Origin: an uncultured Holophagaceae bacterium
Lineage (GTDB): Bacteria; Acidobacteriota; Holophagae; Holophagales; Holophagaceae
Assembly: GCA_903884655.1 (NCBI GenBank)
Contig: CAISFO010000033.1
Coordinates: forward strand, 96,656 to 160,655
DNA: 64,000 nt
Reading direction: 5' to 3'
Part shown: positions 34,468 through 44,048 of the stretch, piece after piece
Layout of the letters: each line of letters starts with the position of its first letter
Position numbering within the stretch: position 1 is the first letter of the stretch
The notes under the pieces: model-generated
The model's input: the letters and a program-made list of their open reading frames with translations, nothing else
Database searches by the model: none
What the model was told of the DNA's origin: nothing
Made by a program: the position numbers and the translations under genes

Positions 34468-34577
34468 GTCGTCTCCTGCCCGTCATGGTAGCGCCTGTCC
34501 TTCCCTGTCCTCGCGCCCGGAAGCATCGCACCAAGCAGACGGGGCGAGGCCGACCTTGGGACGGGGCGCTCAGCGCC

Positions 34578-35876
34578 TCAGGGAAGGCCGTCCCACGAAG
34601 GGCCGGCCGCCTTCCTCGCCGCCGCTTCCCCCGCGAGCCAGCCCGTGGAGAAGGCGATCTGGAGGTTGTAGCCACCTGTATTCGCATCCAGATCGAGCAC
34701 TTCCCCGGCGAAGTAAAGGTTCCCCACCTTTCGCGAGGCCATGTCCCGGGGGTCGATGTCCTTGAGGGATACGCCGCCCGCAGTGACGATGGCCTCCTCC
34801 CAGCCTCCATGGCCCGTCACCGCGAACCGCATCTCCTTGAGCAGGCTCAGCAGCTGCCTCTGCTTCGTGCCCTTGATCTGGGCCGCGGAACCCGACGGAT
34901 CCAGGACCAGAACCGCACAGAACACGTCGACGAGCTTTGCCGGCAACAACGCCTTCAGCAGCTGGCCGCAGCTGCGATCCCGGTGGGCGTCGAGGTCCCG
35001 GAGCAACCGCGCCTCCAGCTTCGCGACGTCCAGGGCTGGTTTCAGGTCGAGGGTCACTTCCACCTTCCGACCAGCGGCCATGGCCTGGACGATCCTGCGG
35101 CTGAGCCGAAGGACGCTGGCACCCGCCAGCCCCTTGGCGGTGAACTCGGCCTCTCCGAATTCGGTACCGTGCTTCTTCCCGTCGATCCAGAGGGCCAGCT
35201 GCACGTTCTTGAGGGTCAGCCCCTGGGCGGTTGGATGGGCGGGTCGCGTGTCGATCCGCACGAGGGAGGGCAGGAGGGGTTCGATCCGGTGCCCGCTGGC
35301 CTCCGCGAAGCGCAATCCGTCCCCCGTGGAGCCCGTGGCGGGGTAGGACAGCCCGCCGGTGGCCAGGATGCCGCACCGGGCCTCGACCTCATGGGGGACT
35401 TTCGAGGACTTGCCCGCGACCACCAAGCCCGTGAAGGTTCCTTCCCGGATCAGCAGGCGCTCGACCCGGGCGTGGGACACGATCTCGACGCCCTGCGCCC
35501 TGACCCAGGCAACCAGAGCATCCGCCACATCCCAGGCCAGCCCGCTGGCGGGGAACACCCGCTCGCCGCGCTCGGTCCGGGTCGGGACCCCCTGCGCCTC
35601 GAGCAGTGCCACGAGGTCGCGGTTGAAGAAAGCCTGGAAGGCCTGGCGCAGGAAGCGCGGTTCTGGCTGGATCTCCTGGAGGTGGCCTTCCAGAGGTCTC
35701 ATGTTGGTGATGTTGGCGCGTCCCTTGCCCGTGATCCGCAGTTTTCGGGCCGGTTTTTCCATCTTCTCGAGAAGCAGGACGCGGGCCCCCAGCATCGCGG
35801 CCCGCCCCGCCGCGAGCAGCCCGGCCGGCCCCGCACCGACCACCACCACATCCCAGGGGCTCTCGTCCAGGTTCAA
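34578..35876 (-). CDS. HI0933/YhiN-type FAD-binding protein
   Basis: 432 aa from the TTG at 35876, which overlaps the stop of the U32 gene (TTGA); ATG 35939 is possible but would overlap by 66 bp. N-terminal dinucleotide-binding loop VVVVGAGPAGLLAA, then LLEKMEKPARKLRITGKGRANITNM, a signature of the HI0933 family, and near the C-terminus ITAGGVSLKDIDPRDMASR and GNLYFAGEVLDLDANTGGYNLQ. Members are flavoproteins of poorly known function, sometimes called aminoacetone oxidase. Translational overlap with the U32 gene suggests joint expression. Confidence 0.88.
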   Translation of the reverse strand: MNLDESPWDVVVVGAGPAGLLAAGRAAMLGARVLLLEKMEKPARKLRITGKGRANITNMRPLEGHLQEIQPEPRFLRQAFQAFFNRDLVALLEAQGVPTRTERGERVFPASGLAWDVADALVAWVRAQGVEIVSHARVERLLIREGTFTGLVVAGKSSKVPHEVEARCGILATGGLSYPATGSTGDGLRFAEASGHRIEPLLPSLVRIDTRPAHPTAQGLTLKNVQLALWIDGKKHGTEFGEAEFTAKGLAGASVLRLSRRIVQAMAAGRKVEVTLDLKPALDVAKLEARLLRDLDAHRDRSCGQLLKALLPAKLVDVFCAVLVLDPSGSAAQIKGTKQRQLLSLLKEMRFAVTGHGGWEEAIVTAGGVSLKDIDPRDMASRKVGNLYFAGEVLDLDANTGGYNLQIAFSTGWLAGEAAARKAAGPSWDGLP

Positions 35877-37714
35877 GCCCGCCCCCGGGCATCGCAGAGC
35901 ACCAGTTCCATACGGCACCGGGCGCAGTCGAAGCGGCATTCGAGTCGGGTGGGTCCGTTCTCCAGGAAGAGGGGCCCCTCGGGTTCCTTGAGGTGCGTCC
36001 ACGGCTGGAGATTCACGTGCACCTCGCACCAGCCCAGCTCGTACTTCAGGCAGTGGCGGGTGGTCATCACCACCCGTCCCGCGAGGGTCTCCAACAGATC
36101 CCCCGCCGGTTCCAAGACCTCTCCACCCGCCCGCTTGTAAAAGGCCCGGGCGGCCTGGTTGGCGATATTCCAGGTGAAGTCCAGCTCCCGCGCTGGCAGG
36201 GAGCGCGCCCGCTGGGGGGCCCGACGGCCCTCCCTGGCTCTTGGGGCCCGGCGCAGGGTCTCCAGGGCCGCGGCAGCGTCTCTGCGGAGGCCATTGAGCA
36301 CACTGACGGGCACGAAGCGGGACTCGGAGGCCTGCAAGCCGGCCAGTTCAAAGGGCGTGTTTCCCAGGCGGCCCAGGGCCTCCCGGTTGGCCCGGGTCGC
36401 GCCCTCCGGATCCCGGGGCGCCGCGAAGTCACCCTGGGCCCGGGCTTCCACCACGAAGCCAGCCGGATCCTCCAGGCGCAGACGCACGGCCCCTTCCGGA
36501 AAGTCCAACCGCGCCTGCACCGGAATCCGGCGATCCACCTTGGCGCTGCGCAGGGCCTTGAGCCAATGCAGGTCCAGGTTCCGGTGCAACCGGGTGCCTG
36601 GCTTGATGCGGGAAGGGTCCTGCACGAAGAGCTGGCGGGGTTCCACCGCGTTGATCACGGTGCCCGCCACCTCGGCGCCATCCACAAAGGCGAGGCCGTC
36701 CCCGGGATGCAGTTCCGCTTGAGTGTCCAGCACCAGACGGTCCCCCTGGACCGAGCGCACTTCCCCGATGAACTCGCCCAGGTGCTTCCCGGATTCCAGG
36801 TTGCCCAGGGGCCGGCGTTCCCCGTCGATGCGGTAGGTGGACAGTCCCCGCTGGAACGTCTTGGCGGGATCCGGTGCGAAGGCATGGCTCACCGTGCCCA
36901 GGGAGGCCCGGCCCAGCTCCGGCCGCCGGTGCAGAAGGGCGTCGAGCTTGCGGCGCACCTGGCTGACGACGTTCTTCACGTAGTCAGCATCTTTGAGGCG
37001 ACCCTCGATCTTGAAGGTCTGGATGCCCGCATCCGCCAGCTCCTCCAGGTGATCGGACAGGTCCAGGTCCCGGATGTTCAGGAGGTGCTTTTCCCGCACC
37101 AGCACTCGGTGGGATGCATCCACCAGGTTCCAGGGAGCCCGGCAGGGCTGGGCGCATTCCCCGCGGTTGCCGCTGCGGCCGCAGATGGCCCCGCTCAAAT
37201 AGCACTGCCCGCTCTCGCCCACACAGAGGGCCCCGTAGACGAAGGCCTCCAGCTCGATGTCGGCGGCCCCATGGACGGCCCGGATGTCGTCCAGGCTCAG
37301 CTCCCGGGCGAGGATGGCCCGGCTGAAGCCAGCACTGGCCAGGAAAGCCACTTTCTCCGGCGAGTCGCAGGCGGCCTGGGTGCTGGCGTGCAGGGGCAGG
37401 GGCGGCAGGTCCATCTCCAGGAAGGCCATGTCCTGGATGATCAGGGCGTCCACTCCGGCCTCGTACAGCTCCCAGGCCTGGCGCCGCGCCGCTTCCAGTT
37501 CGGAGTCGAACAGGAGGGTGTTGAGGGTCGCATACACTTTCCCGCCCCAGAGACGGGCCTCCCGGGTGACCTGCTCGAAGTCCTCCAGCCCGTTCCCCGC
37601 CGCCTGCCGGGCGCCGAACCGGGCTCCGCCCATGTACACCGCATCCGCCCCGCAGCGCAGCGCGAGGATGCCCTGATCCGCATTCTTCGCGGGGGCGAGC
37701 AGTTCAAGAACCAT
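35873..37714 (-). CDS. Peptidase U32 family protein (RlhA/YegQ-like)
   Basis: 613 aa. N-terminal TIM-barrel-like U32 domain starts LELLAPAKNADQGILALRCGADAVYMGG; the Cys set C164, C171, C178, C187 and C191 (GALCVGESGQC, GAICGRSGNRGEC, QPCR) provides the iron-sulfur ligands known in U32 proteins. The second half contains beta-rich C-terminal domains (FIGEVRSVQGDRLVLDTQAEL; DGLAFVDGAEVAGTV) typical of the long DUF3656-bearing form. Members act in RNA hydroxylation (RlhA at 23S C2501, TrhP on tRNA) rather than proteolysis; RNA modification is the likeliest role here too. Confidence 0.9.
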   Translation of the reverse strand: MVLELLAPAKNADQGILALRCGADAVYMGGARFGARQAAGNGLEDFEQVTREARLWGGKVYATLNTLLFDSELEAARRQAWELYEAGVDALIIQDMAFLEMDLPPLPLHASTQAACDSPEKVAFLASAGFSRAILARELSLDDIRAVHGAADIELEAFVYGALCVGESGQCYLSGAICGRSGNRGECAQPCRAPWNLVDASHRVLVREKHLLNIRDLDLSDHLEELADAGIQTFKIEGRLKDADYVKNVVSQVRRKLDALLHRRPELGRASLGTVSHAFAPDPAKTFQRGLSTYRIDGERRPLGNLESGKHLGEFIGEVRSVQGDRLVLDTQAELHPGDGLAFVDGAEVAGTVINAVEPRQLFVQDPSRIKPGTRLHRNLDLHWLKALRSAKVDRRIPVQARLDFPEGAVRLRLEDPAGFVVEARAQGDFAAPRDPEGATRANREALGRLGNTPFELAGLQASESRFVPVSVLNGLRRDAAAALETLRRAPRAREGRRAPQRARSLPARELDFTWNIANQAARAFYKRAGGEVLEPAGDLLETLAGRVVMTTRHCLKYELGWCEVHVNLQPWTHLKEPEGPLFLENGPTRLECRFDCARCRMELVLCDARGRA

Positions 37715-37794
37715 GGATGTCAGGGTACCAGCCGTGGAACACCAGGGACAATCCGGCGGCGCACCAGCCGGCCTGGACCTTTCGACCTGGCGGG

Positions 37795-38292
37795 CTACTC
37801 TCCACTCTTCTTCCGCATCCAGGAATCCATTTTCATGAAGACGCTCTCGATGCCCTTGAGCTTGTTCGCCTCGCCCTCTGCCGCTGCGCCTGGTGAGAGC
37901 TGAGCCCCCTGAGCCGCCGGCTTGGCGATGACCGGCGGCGTGAGGGCGGGCTGGCTGATGACCAGCTTCTCGATCTTCGGGATCGCCATGGCCACAGAAA
38001 TGTTGATGAACTGCAAGTTCACCTGGGCGGAGCAGAGGAGGAGGAGGTTCGCACCCTTGATGGGGCGGACGACCAGACGCGATTCCCCGAAGCGCAGGTC
38101 AAGCGCCGTGATCCTCCCGGCGGCGGCTTCCATACCCGAAGCACCGTAGAGAAGCACGCCAGCGGCCTGCGCCAGGGCTTCCATATCGAACAACGGCGGA
38201 AAGGCACTGGCCAGCACCTGCCCTTCGGTGTCGTACACCAGGCTGCCGACGATTCCCGGGAGGGCACTCAACTGATTCAGCACGGTCTGCAT
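37795..38292 (-). CDS. Roadblock/LC7-domain protein
   Basis: 165 aa. Residues 1-115 form a roadblock fold (VLNQLSALPGIVGSLVYDTEGQVLAS; ITALDLRFGESRLVVRPIKGANLLLLCS), followed by a Pro/Ala-rich linker and a basic tail. Bacterial roadblock proteins regulate small Ras-like GTPases such as MglA or serve as platforms for signalling complexes. It starts 18 bp after the upstream DUF4388 gene, which has a second roadblock-like domain. No GTPase gene is nearby. Confidence 0.82.
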   Translation of the reverse strand: MQTVLNQLSALPGIVGSLVYDTEGQVLASAFPPLFDMEALAQAAGVLLYGASGMEAAAGRITALDLRFGESRLVVRPIKGANLLLLCSAQVNLQFINISVAMAIPKIEKLVISQPALTPPVIAKPAAQGAQLSPGAAAEGEANKLKGIESVFMKMDSWMRKKSGE

Positions 38293-38310
38293 GGGATCTC
38301 CACCCTTCGC

Positions 38311-39042
38311 TCAGCGATGCACTGAAAGGGCCTGCCGGATCTGGGCCTCGACCACACCCACTTGGGTGCCACCACTGACCAGTACGCAGAGGTGGTGGTT
38401 CTTCATGCCGATGAGAAGCAGGTGCCGCGTGTCTCCTTGCACCGAGGCGGACACCAGTTCGCCGGTCTGGAAAATGGGTGCCAGCTGGCTGCCGATCATG
38501 GCCAGGAAGGAACCTTGCCCGGCCAGCACCTCGCCTTCGAAACTCGGATCCCCCAGCCTTTGTCCATCCTTGGTCTGGAGTACGGCGTACTCGACCCCCG
38601 CCAGGGACCGGACTTTGTCGATGATCTCGCTGGCCTTCAGCGCCCTGGCCCCTGGATCCTTGGACACTTCCGGGGTGCGCTGCGTGACCCGGCCCGCCCT
38701 GCGTTCATCCAGGACGCGGGTGGCGTCCAGCAGGAGGTGTTGGCTCGATTTCTGGATGGTCGTGACCGACGACATCAGGCCCGGGTGCAGCTTGAAGCGC
38801 CCGTTGGGCCATTCCAGGATGTCGCAGAAGGCCTCTTCCCCCGTCCTTTCGGCATGTTCCACATGGACGATGGCCCCGGCCAGGAAGAACAGCAGTCCGG
38901 TGGATTCGCCGCTCTGAATGGCCAGGCATCCGGTGAACTGGTTCTGGGCATTGAACTGGACCACATCCGGAAGGGACAACCCTCGGATCGCACCCTCGAA
39001 ACCCTCCCCTGACGGCATGGGCTGGTCATGGGCTGGTGACAT
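38311..39042 (-). CDS. DUF4388 (PATAN) plus roadblock-like protein
   Basis: 243 aa from ATG 39042, with GGAG 7 nt upstream. N-terminal ~100 residues match DUF4388: GAIRGLSLPDVVQFNAQNQFTGCLAIQSGE, then LLFFLAGAIVHVEHAERTGEEAFCDILEWPNG. The C-terminal ~110 residues (IIDKVRSLAGVEYAVLQTKD to LCVLVSGGTQVG) have the pattern of a roadblock domain. PATAN-type domains occur in regulators of gliding, chemotaxis and two-component output. With the adjacent roadblock gene it forms a likely protein pair. Confidence 0.8.
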   Translation of the reverse strand: MSPAHDQPMPSGEGFEGAIRGLSLPDVVQFNAQNQFTGCLAIQSGESTGLLFFLAGAIVHVEHAERTGEEAFCDILEWPNGRFKLHPGLMSSVTTIQKSSQHLLLDATRVLDERRAGRVTQRTPEVSKDPGARALKASEIIDKVRSLAGVEYAVLQTKDGQRLGDPSFEGEVLAGQGSFLAMIGSQLAPIFQTGELVSASVQGDTRHLLLIGMKNHHLCVLVSGGTQVGVVEAQIRQALSVHR

Positions 39043-39106
39043 CTTGGTGCTCCGAATTAAGTGTCGGGTCTGGGGGAAGGAGGCCTCTGATTCCAATGGT
39101 CCTCGG

Positions 39107-40291
39107 TTATTGGGTGGCCTGCGCAAGAATTCCATTCCCCGGGAAGGGCCTGGGCCGCTGGCCGCCCTCAAGGAAGAAGGCGGGGACCGCCTTCGCCGCC
39201 CGTTCGGCCTCTGCCTTGGAGGGGTAGTCCCCCAGGAAGAGCTGGTACGCGGATCGCCCGCCCTTGAGCTGGATCGGGGCGATGAAGAGATCGGGTTTCA
39301 CGGGGGAGAAGGCCACCACGGCATTCTTCAGGGTGGACGGGAGGTTCGCGATCTCCAGCCGAAGGGTCCAGTGGTACGCAGGGATCGCCTGGATGCGATT
39401 CCGGCCCAGTTCCAGAGATTTCGCCATGTCGCCCAGCAGGAGCGCATCCAGGCGCTCGATCAGCGCAGAACCGGTCGAGGCTGGTGCCGGCGGGGAGGGT
39501 CGGCGGTGGTCGGGCACTGGGGCAGGGCTCGGGGTACGGGTCATCGCTGGAGGAGGGGGCGGTACGGGGACCGGGGCCTGCACGGGTGGCGGCGTGGGTG
39601 CGGGAACCACTTCCGCCGCGTGGGGCGGCGGGGGAGGGGCCACGACCACCTCGACGGGAGGGGCAAGCGCCGGAGCTTCCGCAGGGGCTGGCGTCGCCTT
39701 CACTTCAGGAGGGGGCGTGGTCACAGCCGGTGGAGGGGAAACTGGCCGTCCCCGCCAGGTGAATCCAACCAGCAGGGAACCCTGCATTTCGCGCAGGTCT
39801 TTAGGGGTGAACGTCAACAGATAACGGCCCTCCACCCCCCAGATGAAGCCCTGCGCGGGTCGATGCAACATCCCGAGGGCCACGTGAGCTGTTCCACCTT
39901 TGGTGGTCTGGACGAGTTGAGTGGAGGGCACGATCTTCGGGATGGATATGCCGCCCAGGCCGAGACCAAGGTACGGCCAGAAGCCACTTGCGGGGTCGCC
40001 AGAGAGCCCGGACAGGAACGTGACCGAGGCTTCGCTGTGACTGAGTTTCTTCCCCGGAAAAAGGTCGTTCCTGGGATGGGCAAGCAGCCCCTCGAAACTG
40101 ATTCCGTAGTGCTGCTGGTCAAACACGAGGCCACCCTGCGCACCCAGAAAAGCCGAGGTGGATACCCCCTCCTGGGCATCGAAGGAGATGCTGCCCGCCC
40201 GGAAGCCCACCCACCGAAAGCCGGAGTCGCTGCCCTGGGCCCACAGGCTTGTGCCAAGCAGGGTCCAGATGGCCATCTGTCGGATTCGCAT
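39107..40291 (-). CDS. Secreted protein with beta-barrel-like domain, Pro-rich linker and SPOR domain
   Basis: 394 aa. Signal peptide MRIRQMAIWTLLGTSLWAQG; residues ~25-180 are strand-rich with outer-membrane character (YGISFEGLLAHP, YLGLGLGGISI, EGRYLLTFTP). A Pro/Ala/Val-rich linker of about 100 residues spans ~185-285. The C-terminal ~75 residues look like a SPOR domain (WTLRLEIANLP, DLFIAPIQLKGGRSAYQLFLGDYPSKAEAERAAKAV), which binds denuded glycan of septal peptidoglycan. The linker would let the protein reach from outer membrane to cell wall. Domain assignment by pattern only. Confidence 0.72.
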   Translation of the reverse strand: MRIRQMAIWTLLGTSLWAQGSDSGFRWVGFRAGSISFDAQEGVSTSAFLGAQGGLVFDQQHYGISFEGLLAHPRNDLFPGKKLSHSEASVTFLSGLSGDPASGFWPYLGLGLGGISIPKIVPSTQLVQTTKGGTAHVALGMLHRPAQGFIWGVEGRYLLTFTPKDLREMQGSLLVGFTWRGRPVSPPPAVTTPPPEVKATPAPAEAPALAPPVEVVVAPPPPPHAAEVVPAPTPPPVQAPVPVPPPPPAMTRTPSPAPVPDHRRPSPPAPASTGSALIERLDALLLGDMAKSLELGRNRIQAIPAYHWTLRLEIANLPSTLKNAVVAFSPVKPDLFIAPIQLKGGRSAYQLFLGDYPSKAEAERAAKAVPAFFLEGGQRPRPFPGNGILAQATQ

Positions 40292-40788
40292 GCCGAGCTC
40301 CTGGTCCTGGGGGCTGCCTGAAGGATGCGCTGGACCGTGGATGTGGCGCGGTCAAGGCAGTGGATGAGCGTGCCAGTTGCTTCTTGGAAAGGCTCAAGAA
40401 TGAGAAGCAATGGACATTCGGTCAAGGGTCGGCCACCTGGGCAGAAACCGGCTTCCAGGAGGATCCTCCTTCGCGAAACCGCTGCAAAGAATGCAGTCAC
40501 AACGCCTGCCTTGATGATCGTCAAGTCTTCAAAACCTCGAAAAACTCCTAGGAATTTCTCTTCTGGCCCGATCCGCCCGCCTGGGCTCAATGTCCATGTG
40601 GCGCCCGGGTGGATCGACTGGAACTCACCTGCCTTTTCGCAAGCCCGCCCAGCCCGCAGATCGATCTCCGTTTTCAATTCCCCTTTCTGTCAGATGAATC
40701 AGGGCTGGATTCCTTTCCAGATGGGACTATCATCATTTTTGAAATTATTTCAGACTACATTATCCTAATTAACCCCCCGGAGGTCCCC
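40292..40788. other. Intergenic region between divergent genes, upstream of napA
   Basis: 497 bp. No convincing gene. The 120 bp next to napA are AT-rich and hold the palindrome at 40740-40752 and a GGAGG just before the napA ATG; the promoter is probably here. Confidence 0.55.
40740..40752. promoter_or_regulatory. Perfect inverted repeat TGAAAT-T-ATTTCA upstream of napA
   Basis: Six-base perfect arms around a single T, 36 bp before the napA ATG. It is not a standard FNR site (TTGAT-N4-ATCAA), though a related half-site TTGA is present; a regulator-binding site is plausible. Confidence 0.3.
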
Positions 40789-43527
40789 ATGACCTTGACC
40801 CTCACCCGCAGGACCTTCCTCAAGGCCGGGTTCACCACGGCCGCCGTGGGTGCCGCCGGGGTGCCCCTGGCGGCCCTGCCCGCCGAGGCCAAGGGCTGGA
40901 ACTGGGAGCGGGGTGTCTGCCGCTTCTGCGGCACCGGCTGCGGCATCCGCGTAGCCTCCAAGGACGGCCGCGTGGTGGCCGTGAAGGGCGACCTCCAGAA
41001 CCCCGTGAACCGTGGCCTGCTCTGCGCCAAGGGCTACGCCTGCGCCCAGATCCTCTACGGCCAGGACCGGCTGAAGCGCCCCCTCCTGCGGAAGAAGGAC
41101 GGCAAGTTCGACAAGCAGGGCGACTTCGTGGAGGTGTCCTGGCAGGAGGCCTTCGACGTGATGAAGGCGCAATGGAGCAAGGCCCACAAGGCGCTCGGCC
41201 CCACGGGCGTGGCGGTGATGGGCTCGGGGCAGTACACTATCCAGGAGGGTTACGCCGCCGTGAAGCTGGTGAAGGCGGGCTGGCGCTCCAACAACCTGGA
41301 CCCCAACGCCCGGCACTGCATGGCCTCCGCCGTGGCGGCCTTCATGCAGACCTTCGGCATCGACGAGCCCTCGGGCTGTTTCGACGACATCGAGCTCACG
41401 GACACGGTGGTGACCTGGGGCGCCAACATGGCCGAGATGCACCCCATGCTCTGGGCCCGGGTCATCGACGAGCGGTTGCGGCGCCCCGGCTACCGCATCA
41501 TCAACCTCACCACCTACGCCAACGCCACCTCCGAAGGCGCGGATGTGGAGATCGTCTTCAAGCCCAACACGGACCTGGCCATCTGGAACTACCTGGCCCG
41601 CGAGGTCGTGAAGCGCGGCGCCGTGGACCAGGACTATGTGGCGAAGCACTGCGTCTTCGCCGCGGGTCCCACGGACATCGGCTTCGGCCTGCGGGAGGAT
41701 TCTCTCAAAGCCTACGCCCCCGAGAAGGACACCCAGGCCCGCCAGAAGACCGTGGTGCTGACGAAGGAAGAGGCCATCGCCCGGGGCCTGGATCCCGCGG
41801 CCAGGCACGAGAAGGCCCAGACCGCCTCCGGCAGCGCCCAGCGGCACTGGCTCATCTCCTTCGAGGAGTTCCAGAAGGGGCTGGAGCCCTACACCCTGGA
41901 CTTCGTGGCCACCCTCGCCAAGGGCGAGCCCGACGAGTCCCTGGAGGCCTTCAAGGCCAAGCTGGTGCAGCTGGCCGACGAGTACGCCAACCCCGCCCGC
42001 AAGCAGGTCTCCTTCTGGACCATGGGCTTCAACCAGCACACCCGGGGCACCTGGGTGAACGAGCAGGCCTACATGCTGCACCTGCTCACGGGCAAGCAGG
42101 CCCGGCCAGGCGCCGGGGCCTTCTCGCTCACGGGCCAGCCCTCCGCCTGTGGCACGGCCCGCGAGGTGGGCACCTTCGCCCACCGCCTGCCCGCGGACAT
42201 GAATGTGGATGACGCCGGCCACCGCAAGCACTCGGAAGAGATCTGGAACCTGCCCGCCAAGACCCTCAATCCCAAGATCGGCAGTCACATCGTGCAGATG
42301 ATGCGCGACCTGGAGGATGGCAAGGTCAAGTGGCTGTGGGTCCAGGTCACCAATCCCTTCCAGTCCTCGGCCAACGCCAACCACTGGATCGAGGCCGCCC
42401 GCAAGCTCGACAACTTCATCGTGGTGTCGGATGTCTATCCGACGCTGTCGTCCAAGGTCGCGGACCTCATCCTGCCCTCGGCCATGATCTACGAGAAGTG
42501 GGGCGGCTACGGCAACGCCGAGCGGCGCACCCAGCTCTGGCGCCAGGTGGTGCTGCCCCCGGGCGAGGCCCGCAGCGACCTGTGGCAGATGATGGAGTTC
42601 TCCAAGCGCTTCTCCCTGGCGGAAGTCTGGGGTGAGCAGCCGGTGCCCGGCCTGGAGGCCGAGGGCTACGAAAAGGGCAAGCTGCCCTCGGTGTTGCCTG
42701 CAGCGGAAGCCAAGGGCTACAAGACGGACAGCACCCTCTACGACGTGCTCTTCGCCACAGCCGCCGCCAGGAAATTCGCCTGGCCCGATCCCGTGGCCGA
42801 CCGCAAACCCAACTCCACCGTGGCCCACGCGGGCATCACCTGGTTCCCGGAGAAGGCCCTCTTCGAGGAGTACCGGCAGTTCGGCCTGGGCCATGGCCAT
42901 GACCTGGCCCCCTTCGACACCTACTTCAAGCGCGATGTCTCGGGCCTGCGTTGGCCCGTGGTGGACGGCAAGGAGACCCTCTGGCGCTTCAACGACCAAT
43001 ACGATCCCTATGCCAAGAAGGGCTCCGGCATCGACTTCTACGGCACGGCCCTGAAGAAGCTCCCCACGGGCGACCTGAATGGCCCCAAGCCAGGCGATGC
43101 CGTGGCCCTGCCGGGCAAGGCCAAGATCTTCTTCCGGCCCTGGCAGGAACCCCCGGAGTCCCCCGACGCCACCTATGACCTGTGGCTGTGCACGGGCCGG
43201 GTGCTGGAGCACTGGCACTCCGGCACCATGACCCGCCGGGTGCCCCAGCTCCACGCCGCCGTGCCCGAGGCCCTGCTCTTCATGCACACCAAGGACGCGG
43301 ACAAGCGCGGCCTCAAGGCCGGCGACCTGGCCTGGATCGAATCCCGGCGGGGGAAAATCCAGGCTCGCGTCACCCTGGGCGGCAGGAACAAGGTGCCCCG
43401 GGGCCTGGTCTACGTGCCCTGGTTCGACGAGGGGGTCTTCATCAACAAGATCACCCTGGACGCCACCTGCCCGATCTCCAAAGAAACGGATTTCAAGAAG
43501 TGCGCCGTCCGCATCACCAAGGTATAG
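40789..43527 (+). CDS. napA: Periplasmic nitrate reductase catalytic subunit NapA
   Basis: 912 aa from ATG 40789, with GGAGG 6 nt upstream. Tat signal [18 protein letters not shown]; [4Fe-4S] ligands C44, C47, C51 and C79 ([17 protein letters not shown]). [16 protein letters not shown] carries the Cys expected to ligate molybdenum, as in NapA and unlike Nar (Asp) or formate dehydrogenase (selenocysteine). The C-terminal signature [21 protein letters not shown] is diagnostic of NapA. The chain is longer than the enterobacterial enzyme (about 830 aa), with insertions resembling epsilonproteobacterial forms. It reduces nitrate to nitrite in the periplasm with bis-MGD cofactor. napB follows after 11 bp; no napC, napD, napG or napH is present. 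Confidence 0.95.
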   Translation: MTLTLTRRTFLKAGFTTAAVGAAGVPLAALPAEAKGWNWERGVCRFCGTGCGIRVASKDGRVVAVKGDLQNPVNRGLLCAKGYACAQILYGQDRLKRPLLRKKDGKFDKQGDFVEVSWQEAFDVMKAQWSKAHKALGPTGVAVMGSGQYTIQEGYAAVKLVKAGWRSNNLDPNARHCMASAVAAFMQTFGIDEPSGCFDDIELTDTVVTWGANMAEMHPMLWARVIDERLRRPGYRIINLTTYANATSEGADVEIVFKPNTDLAIWNYLAREVVKRGAVDQDYVAKHCVFAAGPTDIGFGLREDSLKAYAPEKDTQARQKTVVLTKEEAIARGLDPAARHEKAQTASGSAQRHWLISFEEFQKGLEPYTLDFVATLAKGEPDESLEAFKAKLVQLADEYANPARKQVSFWTMGFNQHTRGTWVNEQAYMLHLLTGKQARPGAGAFSLTGQPSACGTAREVGTFAHRLPADMNVDDAGHRKHSEEIWNLPAKTLNPKIGSHIVQMMRDLEDGKVKWLWVQVTNPFQSSANANHWIEAARKLDNFIVVSDVYPTLSSKVADLILPSAMIYEKWGGYGNAERRTQLWRQVVLPPGEARSDLWQMMEFSKRFSLAEVWGEQPVPGLEAEGYEKGKLPSVLPAAEAKGYKTDSTLYDVLFATAAARKFAWPDPVADRKPNSTVAHAGITWFPEKALFEEYRQFGLGHGHDLAPFDTYFKRDVSGLRWPVVDGKETLWRFNDQYDPYAKKGSGIDFYGTALKKLPTGDLNGPKPGDAVALPGKAKIFFRPWQEPPESPDATYDLWLCTGRVLEHWHSGTMTRRVPQLHAAVPEALLFMHTKDADKRGLKAGDLAWIESRRGKIQARVTLGGRNKVPRGLVYVPWFDEGVFINKITLDATCPISKETDFKKCAVRITKV

Positions 43528-43538
43528 GGGGGTCCACC

Positions 43539-43991
43539 ATGAACCGCACCGTCCTGCTGCTCTCCCTCAGCGCCCTCCAGCTGCTGGCGGGTCCTCCCGC
43601 GAAACCCGTGTCGGACAAGAGTCTCGGGTTGTCCCGCACCTCTGTGTTCGACACACCGGCCCCGCCTCTATTCACCGATGAGGCCTCGGGGCCAGGGGAG
43701 AAGGCCTTGCCGAAACGCATCAACCAGGAATACCCGCCGGTCATTCCGCACAGCCTGGTGGATTGCATTCCCATCACCCGGAGCTCCAACCTCTGCATGG
43801 ACTGCCATGCGGTGCCGGGTCCCAAGAAGAAAGGTGAGCCCACCCCGATTCCCGCCAGCCATTTCGTGGACCTGCGCCGGGCCCCCGAAGCGAAGGGCGC
43901 CCAGGTGGCTGGAACGCGGTACGTCTGCCTCTCCTGCCACGTTCCCCGGACCGACGCCCCACCCGCCATCGGGAGTACGTACCGACCTTAA
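43539..43991 (+). CDS. napB: Diheme cytochrome c subunit NapB
   Basis: 150 aa. Signal peptide TVLLLSLSALQLLAG; two heme sites, C86-M-D-C89-H90 and C130-L-S-C133-H134. YPPVIPHSLVD and PASHFVDL match the NapB pattern that supplies distal His ligands. NapB passes electrons to NapA; with no NapC in the window the donor must be encoded elsewhere or be another cytochrome. A short A6/T6 hairpin follows the stop at about 43990-44006. Confidence 0.93.
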   Translation: MNRTVLLLSLSALQLLAGPPAKPVSDKSLGLSRTSVFDTPAPPLFTDEASGPGEKALPKRINQEYPPVIPHSLVDCIPITRSSNLCMDCHAVPGPKKKGEPTPIPASHFVDLRRAPEAKGAQVAGTRYVCLSCHVPRTDAPPAIGSTYRP

Positions 43992-44048
43992 AAAAGTGCA
44001 TTTTTTGCCCCTGCGCTGCTAGAGTCGACCCCGAAATCAGGAGTCGAT

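Noticed and set aside
40730..40760. FNR binding site before napA
   Set aside because: The palindrome arms are TGAAAT/ATTTCA, not TTGAT-N4-ATCAA; retained only as an unassigned inverted repeat.
40765..43287. Very long minus-strand open frame opposite napA
   Set aside because: Antisense frame caused by high GC at codon third positions; napA on the other strand has full motifs.
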